Shown here one piece after another: positions 56,196-64,000 of a stretch of DNA of 64,000 nucleotides. Origin of the DNA: Drosophila pseudoobscura. Lineage: Eukaryota; Arthropoda; Insecta; Diptera; Drosophilidae. Each line of letters begins with the position of its first letter. Positions within the stretch are counted from its first letter, which is position 1. The stretch is from the NCBI RefSeq assembly GCF_009870125.1, contig NC_046683.1, positions 6,076,001 through 6,140,000 on the forward strand, read 5' to 3'. The position numbers and the translations under genes are program-made. The notes under the pieces were generated by a model that saw only the letters and a list, made by a program, of their open reading frames with translations, was not told the DNA's origin and made no database searches.

Positions 56196-58004
56196 TACAA
56201 ATTTAAATCAATGTCAGGAGTCCTTTCGCTGGCTAAGGCAACCTCGTCCTTCTTCTATCATTCGAAAAGAGACCACACACTGTGGTACTTTTGCGCTCCC
56301 CGAACGAAGGCAATACACATATAAATAATGCTGGATTTATTTGCGGACCAAACGTTTTAATTAAATTACTTCATAATCCCCCGAACCAGAGGACACTTCT
56401 CCACATCCATTGGGTGCAACAAAGGCCCCCCCTTCACGCTCCTGCTCCCGCTCCCCATCCTTTGTCCTGCCCAGCCATCCCATCCCATTCCATCCCATCT
56501 CATCTCATCCCATCCAGATGGGCTCCAGGCACGGGACACGGGGTGGATAGTTGGGCAAAGTGTTCGCTGCTCGTATCGTAAAAACGCAAAACGTTTTATC
56601 TAAAAGCGATAAATTTTCAAAACCAAAACTTGCGCAAGCGAATCAACCCCCACCGATCTAACGCCCACCCATTCACCAGGCCCCGCAACGGTCTGTGGTG
56701 CCACTATAGTGGTGGGGCGCCGCCACTCATACTCATGCCACCTCATGCCTCGTGCCTCATGCCTCTTGCCTCATGCCCCATGCCTCTTGCCTCTCTCCCA
56801 CCACACACATAGACATCAATTTTGTGTGTGCTTCTTGCTGGCAATCCTTGCAACATTTGCGGCTGCCGTTGTCGCCATCGACTGGTTACATGTAAGTGCT
56901 GCCATTGCTGTTGCTGCTGCCCCACTCCGTCCTGTGCCACACTCCGAGCCCACTCTCTGAGCCCATCGCCATCGCCATTGCCAGCTATAGCTCCAGCTCC
57001 ATTCCAATCTCTTGCTGCTTTGCTTATCGCCTCGCACATTTGAGCTTTTTGAAATTTCTCGCCACAAAAACTGTCTGTAATGGGCACAACGTTGCCCGGC
57101 TTCCATGGCTTCCCCGTCTTACCCCGTCTTACCCATCCTGGCCGCGCCAAGTAGTCAACGACATCGTCTTCGTCCTTGTCGTTTGCTGGAAATTCAAGTA
57201 AATGTATTGAACTTAAGCTCATTGCCTCCGATGTCGCAGTCAGTGTCTGAAACGATACATCCCTTTCGCCACCCATTCCCATCCGCATTCGTATCCCATC
57301 TAGCACCCCCCTCCCCACCCCCCCCCTCCCACCAGTCGCCTTTAATACGCTGCGCTGTTTAGGAGAAAAGCTAAAAAAAAAGACGAAAAACTTTATGCAA
57401 TTCCTTTTATAAAATGTTTCCTATTTTTGGTTTTTATGCATCATTCATGGTTGGTCCTGGTTGGCCGATGAAAACGAGGACAAACTTTTTGAACAGTTTA
57501 CAAAAAGTGACCGAGCAAACGAATATATTTCGAAAAGGCTGTAAGCAATCGATAGCATTATCTTTTCCATACCTCTTGCAGCTTTTACTAACGGTTTGAC
57601 CCCAGGTTTGCAAAGAAAGACACTAAAGAATACTACTCTAAAGCTCAGTAATTACAAGACAGGTACATAAATGGTGAATGTGAAATATTTCCCGTCATTC
57701 AATTATTTGTTCATAAATTCAATGAAAAAATAATTATAAATTAAAATATTATACAAAAAATCCACATTTTAATTGGCAGCTGAAAGCCTTGCAAATGAAA
57801 TGTGGATGAGTGTAGTCTTTTACTGTTCCCTCTCCCATTCCCCTGATATTTGGATTGTAAATGATTTGCACGTAGAGGGCTCGCCCAGAGCTATGGCTTG
57901 GGGCTCAGCTCAACTATCAGATCCGTTACCCAGCCGGCAGCGCTCCAGTGGCTTTTTGCAGCTCAGTCAGTGGCGATGGCGTCTCGTCTGGACTACTCTC
58001 GGCA

Positions 58005-58084
58005 ATTGCCACTGCCACTGCCACTGCCACAGCCAGTGGCGCACTAACCAGAGGCACTAGCTGTGGCAGTGGCAGTGTGGCAAT
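58005..58084. repeat. Inverted repeat able to form a hairpin
   Basis: ATTGCCACTGCCACTGCCAC type sequence (58005-58030) is complementary to GTGGCAGTGGCAGTGTGGCA (58063-58084), with a loop of about 32 bases. Could be a chance product of CTGCCA repeats. Confidence 0.6.
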
Positions 58085-58138
58085 ACTTTGGCTCGTTTGC
58101 CAATGAATTTTTATGGCGCGACTTTTACGTCAGCATCA

Positions 58139-58168
58139 GGCGGGGCGGGGCGGGGCGGTGCGGGGCGG
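58139..58168 (+). repeat. GGGGC tandem tract
   Basis: Five GGGGCG-type units in a row. Suits GC-box binding factors (buttonhead/Sp family) or a G-quadruplex. Next to TTTTATGGC and ACGTCA upstream, which resemble homeodomain and CRE sites. Confidence 0.6.
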
Positions 58169-58200
58169 ACCAGAGGGCCGAAGTATCTGAAGCTGGTATC

Positions 58201-61200
58201 TGAATCTGATGGAGCGGAACCCTTCAAGGCGAGACATGGGCGCTCTAAACAAACATATTCATGACAAGATTATGCCGGGTGTTGCAGTGTTGGGGAACGG
58301 GATGACCCCGACTACTATTGGACTTAAAAATTAGCATTAAAGGAGCGACCTATTCGGGGGAGTATTCCAGGACCTGTCGCCCAAATGGCCCTGGCTGCAG
58401 CCACTGCCAATTTCCGGCCGCGAAATTACATCTAATTAGCTAATCAACACAATTATGGTGCAACCTGGGGCCAGGATGCGTACGGTGCGCACACACAGGC
58501 AGTGGCACAGCCACAGAAACAGACACAGACCGGGCTTGGGGCACGCAGGCCAGACCCGAGTTGGATGGTTGTTGTTCACCATTGCAACGAAACGGAAGTT
58601 GCCCAGACACAGGCAACAAAACCAAACACCATCATCATCAGCATCATCATCATCATCACCCTCGACAACATCGATGATGGGTAGTCGGTTTAGTCGGGGG
58701 CTGGGTGAACAGCCGCCACATCCGCACATCCGCACATCCGCATATCCGCATATCCGCCCTCTGGCTTCAAACTACCGCACTATCGCACAATGTGGCAAAT
58801 GTTGCCAATGCAACGCGCCTCGTGGCCTCATTACAGCTCGCTGAGGTGCTAAATGGAATCTCTGAAGTGGTCGAGACGAGCTCCACAGAAGCGTACACTT
58901 AGTTTCCCCCTTCTGACTGCAATAATTATTGGATATGTTTGATTTTCAATCAAAGCGGAAGCTAAAACATCAGCATTTAATTCTACCAAAACAATGGGAA
59001 ACATCTGAGGGATGTCTGAGAGTTTCCATTATATTATGCTCTAGGATTACCATGGATTCCGAGCCCATGTAACGCTCATTGCTCCTTCTCCTTATGTAAT
59101 GGTCCCCAGCTGCATATGTGGTCTTCACCCAATTATCCAGTGCCATTCGTTAGCTCATTAAGGGAGCCGGAGCGCAGCGGTAGTCGTCTCCAGCCATCGT
59201 TGCCACGTCCACCGTCCATCGTCCATCGTCCACCGTCCACCGACCATCGTCCATGGTTAATATCCTGTGTCAACTGTTGTCCATTCAATTTGCATTTTTG
59301 CAATTATTTCAATTAAATCGACAAAAGAAAACGTCTGGTCCGCAAGGCAAGGCAGTGGCAGGAGCAAGGCGAACCGTGGCAAGGCATGGTCGATGATTGG
59401 GTAGCAGACCGTTGGGGAATATAATTTCCTCGCGCCGGATGTCACAATGAATACGCATTAATAAGTGCATACACCCACACACACACACACACACACACAA
59501 CCTGGTGTATTCATACATATACAGTCATATTATATAACTACCTTATTCATGCGATATGTTTGCATATCCTCTCCCCATGGTCGGACATGTTTACGATTTT
59601 CGAACTCCCGTTGAGCCGCAGCGAAACGACACGAACGGAATGGAATGAGCCCCATGCTTGCCACATTCTTTTGTGCCACTGACACTGCTGTCGTTGCTGC
59701 TCTTGCTGCTGCTGTTGCTTTGTTGCTGCTGTTGCTGATGTTGCTGCTACTGCTGGAGCTGCGTGCTTTCCGGTGGGTGAATTGATATGGCCTCCCGCTG
59801 CCAGACGTCGCCAATCTGTCCTTCTTCTAACCACAACGAGGCATGAATGGCTGGCTAATTTCGTGGAGCTTGCCGCCTGTCTCCTTGGCTCGCTTTTAAC
59901 AATATTAATATGCAAAATAATATAAATGCAAGCGGCGACAAATGAAGGATAAGCCAGAGGAGACAATGGCAGTGGGATTCCAGGCAAAATAACAAAAAAT
60001 TATGAAGGAATGAAGCAAACAAATTTCATTGTATGCGAGCGTGACATACTCATACACAGCAGGCAGTCCTCGTTTTCATCGTTGTTGTCTACTTGGTGCT
60101 CCCAGTATCCCGGTGTCCTTGTTTCCTGATGTCCTTGTGCCTACCACAAGCATGAAATTGGATTTGCAACCAGTACAAGTGATGTGCCGCCTGCGGTAGT
60201 CGCGTATACGTAATATGATTATTACATGCCGTCTTCCGCCACTGCAGCAGCCACCGTCTGACACTTTTTCGTGCTGTGCGTGCCATCAAGATGAAATTAT
60301 ATGATTTGAATAATAATTGAATTAGAAAATCATGGACCAAGTCGGCATCAGAATAGGAATCAGAGTCCCTTTCACAGGATGAGTGTCGCACATGCACATG
60401 GATCTCTGCGACTCGAGGCGGCCAGTGTGAACGTGTGCACATGACATGCATTTTTAAATCGGGTGCAGTCTGCAATCGAATTTCATTGACATTATCGTAT
60501 GATAGCGCTGAAGCACCAGCAGCTTCTGCAATTAGGAACCTTGGACCAAAACTTTAACTTTGAGCAGTGCTCAAGGGAAGTTTGTATATTTTTGGAGTGA
60601 TGTAATTACCATAGCTAAAAATGAAAGGGCTGCATTACATAGCTCATAGAGCTGATTTCCAAGCTGATCTTGCCCACGCAGCTGCACTTTTATCACGGCT
60701 GTATCGTTGAAAACGTGTATCTCTAGATTCCCGTATAGATCTTGCCTAAGTCGGTCGTATTTTTATCTCGGTCCTGCACCAGGGACTCATTTTTGTTGAT
60801 CACCAGTGATTCGGTTGTTAAAAAGTCTTTAATATAAATATAAAATCTGAACGTAGTAACGGACTCGCGGGAACAATTTGTTCTTGCTCTTATCCAGTCT
60901 GCTTTGGATCATCTTTCTTCCTCGTTCACTGACGTCACGCATCATCGGTTGCATCGCCTACACACTATCTGGAAAGCATAAGCGCGTCTGCTGCTCGCTC
61001 TCTTGCTCTCCCTCTGTCTGGATTGCCTGCATTCTTCTTTATGGACTGTTCTTTCGGTGTCTGTGCTTTCGTGAGTATACTGTTGGTTCCCTGCATTTCG
61101 CTGGATCGTCTCCTCCGTATTGTCGAGCTCGCTCTGCTGCTTGCCCTCCCATATTGCTTGCCCTCTCACTCTGTGCTTTTCGGAGTATTCGTGCAAAAAC

Positions 61201-62362
61201 ATGTCTTCGTCTAGCTATTGCAGTATCATAAAAGCTCTCCCTAAAGCTCTAAATAAATAAACGCATTATTCAATTATTTTTTCATTTCTTGTATCAAATC
61301 GATTAGTATTGTGTGTTTGAGGTGTTTGTGCGTGTGTGATTAGAATGCGTGTACCGCTTTCTCTACCACAGTATCATGTATGGCATTATTTAACAAACAA
61401 TATTTAACGCTGCAAAATAATGGGAAATACAAAAATAAATATCTGTTTTTCTATATCTTTTCGACTGGGTCTTGGGCAGCCTTGAAGGTACGTTTTATGA
61501 CTCGCTGATCAGCCAGGAGTACCTTGACTCTTATCCGCGCAACCAGAAATTTCTCTTCCCGGACCGCATGCTGAGGACGGCAAGGAAGTCCAACTACCAT
61601 CAACGATCTGGCCACGCCCACCTTGATCCATTATATTTAGCAATTTGTTTGCCTAAAGGCACTTCCCGAAGGAAGTGAAGTGCTTGACATAGCCGCGCAC
61701 TGTGGGCCAAGCCAGAGATGCTGATTGGATGAGAGCTTAGCGCGTCTTAATGCCATGTGGCCCACTGTTATGACTTGATAAAATGGGCACGACATTTGTC
61801 GCCTTCAAATGGTTAACAAGTTTCTGCAAACATCGACAGACATCATTACTTACTGCCAATGCAGCGCAGCTAAGGGCAACGCAGCCGTTGTCGTCATCGT
61901 CTCTCTACTCCACGGTCTCCGCTCTCCAGGCTCCACGCTCCACGCTCCACACTTCACTCTGCTGCGGCTCTTCAGATCTTCTCCCCCGTTTTAGTTGTAA
62001 TCATGTGAATCCGTTTAAACTGTCGAAGTGTATTGTGCGTCATTATTCTCTTTCGTGCCATTAGACTTGAATAGTTTTTCCATACTAAAAAGTAAAAAAA
62101 AGCAGCTAAGAACGCCCCACTGGATAGCTCGACCAAAGGATACCCTATACTAAAACATAAAATACCATTTAAAAATGAGAGGAAACAAACGAGCAACGAA
62201 TTTCTCAAGGAGATTTGCTTGTCTTGTCCTTTAGGAAAATGCTTATACCCTTGTGCTCAACGAATACAGGGTATAGAAGAAGAATCGAAAAAAAACTAAG
62301 AAAACGACGAACGCAAATCGCAGCGGCATTGACGTCGACTTGCTGCTTATCATTTGTTCATA

Positions 62363-62365
<3 letters not shown>
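58201..62365. other. Non-coding region
   Basis: No gene recognised. Contains CATCAT (58630-58660), CATCCGCA (58718-58755) and CCGTCCATC (59208-59245) repeats, a CA run (59475-59498) and CTG-type repeats (59685-59760). A frame at 61472-61678 following TTGGGCAG looks slightly coding-like (QEYLDSYPRNQKFLFPDRM) but is short and unsupported. Confidence 0.45.

Positions 62366-62401
<36 letters not shown>
62366..62401 (+). repeat. GT microsatellite
   Basis: About 18 GT units without interruption. Confidence 0.95.
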
Positions 62402-64000
62402 TGCGTGTGGATGCGTGTACTTGCTCTGCATTTGCTTTTTTCCTGCCAGAGGTGCCTTCACTGCTGCAATGATGATGATGATGGCGACACTCGACTGCAT
62501 TTCCACTTAAGTGTGCAGTTTTTAGCATCATCATCTTTTTATTCTCTCCCATCCGACATCCTGATCATCAATTTTTTGAAGGGTGTTTGAACCAACACCC
62601 CAACCCCAACTGGATTACAGCTGTCGCAAAACTGTCTTGAGTGGCGTTTGGCGGCATTTTTGGTTTAAATCCATTTTGTTTTTTTATTTAATTTCCCGCA
62701 TACAATTGGAGCCAATTTGGTTTAATTGTTTTTATTAAGAGTTTTGGCCACGGACTGACAACACTGGACACCGTTCCACCCATCGCCGGACACGACACAG
62801 TGCCGGACACAGCAACAATGCGTATAAATAAATCACTTAAATTTCATTGAGCCTCGTCTCTCACTTTGCCAGAGAAAATTGCATTTTAAATGCACACAAA
62901 TTGAAAATTGCAATAATAATACGATATGCATGTGTGTGTGGGTTGAACTTTTGCATTGGTAAAACGTGCCTCATTATAGAGATCAATGGCTGTCCATGCT
63001 GGAAGCGCAATTTGAATGTAAATTGTTGCTCTTTTCACGTACACGCGCGCACATATGAAATTAGTGTTTAAGCATTAAAGATTATCTATCGATATCCATT
63101 ATTCATGTAGAAAAATCTCCATGCTGGATGTCACAATTTATTCATTTCCAGCTTACAGCAGTCGAATTTACAATCGTCTCATTTGGCATTTCACAGCACT
63201 GCTCCTTTGCTGCTGATGCTGCGCAACACTAATCGTTTCAATACTAATGCAGCTTGTAGACGTTTAACAGCACTGTAGTAAATCAGCTGACGACTTTGCA
63301 CTAATTGTCAAATTTTCACTCGCAACCAAAGCAACCCGTTCAATTCAATTCAAGGTAAAGTGAAACAATTGTCATTTCTTTAATTATATTTATTAACATG
63401 CTAGAATTGTTTCAAACATTAAAATGTGTGTTCGCCATGCCAAAGGTCTCGCCATTAGCCTCCAGTTATTTAACGAGAAATTGTGAATGTGTAGTGCGTG
63501 AATATTTGCGTGTTTGTATGTCACCTCCAGTATGTCACCGCTATAAAGACCTAGGAAAGCTGTGATGGGTAATGGTAAATTAGTTCGCGGTGCATCCACT
63601 ATTTGCCACGGCTTCAACTTACCCCGTCAAAAGCTGTACGCTGTCCGTCAAGGATGGCTGTGTACCAGAGTAGAGAATTGTTCGCCAGATTAAGTAGTGT
63701 CGCCTTGTGATTCGTGGAAGTAGAAATTGTTCCATCCTACGGAGAGCGTCACATCAGTTTACAGGGCTTTCCTAGCTGTATTGTTGCATCATAGTGTCCG
63801 TGTATTTGCGTTGGCCGACTAGAAGAAGAACGAAGAGCGTTGAGGAACGAAACCGGCTTGCAACGGAGGCGCTGCTGTTTAACACTCACTATATATATAT
63901 TAGTCTTAACGAGGTATTATGTGTGCCGATTTGTGTAGAGCTCTTCTGATTTTGTTCACATTTTAAATTTTACTAAAATTTTATTTTTCACACAACAATT
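62402..64000. other. AT-rich non-coding region
   Basis: No gene or RNA recognised. A TA run lies at about 63888-63900. Could be intron or far-upstream region of a gene beyond the window. Confidence 0.5.

Larger units (their letters stand above)
56196..58200. other. Non-coding region with simple repeats and a hairpin
   Basis: No convincing gene. C-rich tract at 57305-57335, CATCC-type repeats near 56475-56520, hairpin arms at 58005-58030 and 58063-58084, and a GC-box-like tract at 58139-58168. Short frames lack domains. Probably intergenic or regulatory. Confidence 0.5.

Noticed and set aside
60878-61231. 117-codon frame with hydrophobic residues
   Set aside because: Composition follows CT-rich simple sequence and an equal frame exists on the other strand.
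1-64000. CRISPR arrays, operons, riboswitches
   Set aside because: The window is an insect genome with introns and poly(A) signals; no spaced direct repeats of CRISPR type were seen.
56196-64000. tRNA or snoRNA genes in the gene-poor end
   Set aside because: I looked for A/B-box and C/D-box patterns by eye and found no complete set.

Overview
The window is genomic DNA from a fruit fly of the genus Drosophila, probably X-linked (Muller element A). Evidence: very short introns (about 54-80 bp), GC-rich third positions in conserved genes against AT-rich spacers, DRE and Motif-1 promoter elements, and a set of genes (Ahcy, shtd/APC1, ND-MNLL, Nek2, Acat1, Ir7-type receptors, dec-1) recalled as X-linked in D. 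melanogaster. Several of these are recalled from different X bands there, so this looks like a rearranged X, as in the obscura group. The species is not proven by the sequence.

Left part (1-17.9 kb) holds housekeeping genes: the last exon of Ahcy; a two-exon SLC10/bile-acid-symporter-like gene; the eight-exon shtd gene (APC/C subunit 1, minus strand, about 2023 aa, with one GC-AG intron); a dicistronic transcript carrying a 54-aa membrane mini-protein and the complex I subunit ND-MNLL; Nek2; and mitochondrial acetyl-CoA acetyltransferase.

Middle part (18-43.4 kb) is a tandem cluster of five divergent ionotropic receptor (IR, chemosensory) genes of Ir7 type, on both strands, with a sixth at 54-56 kb. 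Between the first and second lies an intronless, strongly diverged selenophosphate synthetase (SelD/Sps1) paralogue that has lost key active-site motifs but keeps a full open frame. The second receptor gene is split in coding exon 2 by a 10.4-kb Ty3/gypsy LTR retrotransposon (24071-34436) with 2258-bp LTRs that look identical and a 4-bp target duplication (AATG). It looks whole and very young. Its Gag starts with a RING-like Cys/His motif.

Right part holds the eggshell gene dec-1 (44.75-50.58 kb) with a Met/Gln repeat array and three alternative C-terminal ends, then a ten-exon coiled-coil gene on the minus strand (51.2-53.4 kb, a fast-evolving meiotic or structural candidate), then the sixth receptor gene. 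From 56.2 kb to the end I see no convincing gene: simple repeats, G/C-rich tracts, a hairpin and AT-rich spacer, most likely intergenic, regulatory or intronic DNA.

Exon coordinates were derived by hand from splice consensus and reading-phase agreement; transcripts were not available. Comparisons with relatives rest on memory of the families, not on a search.
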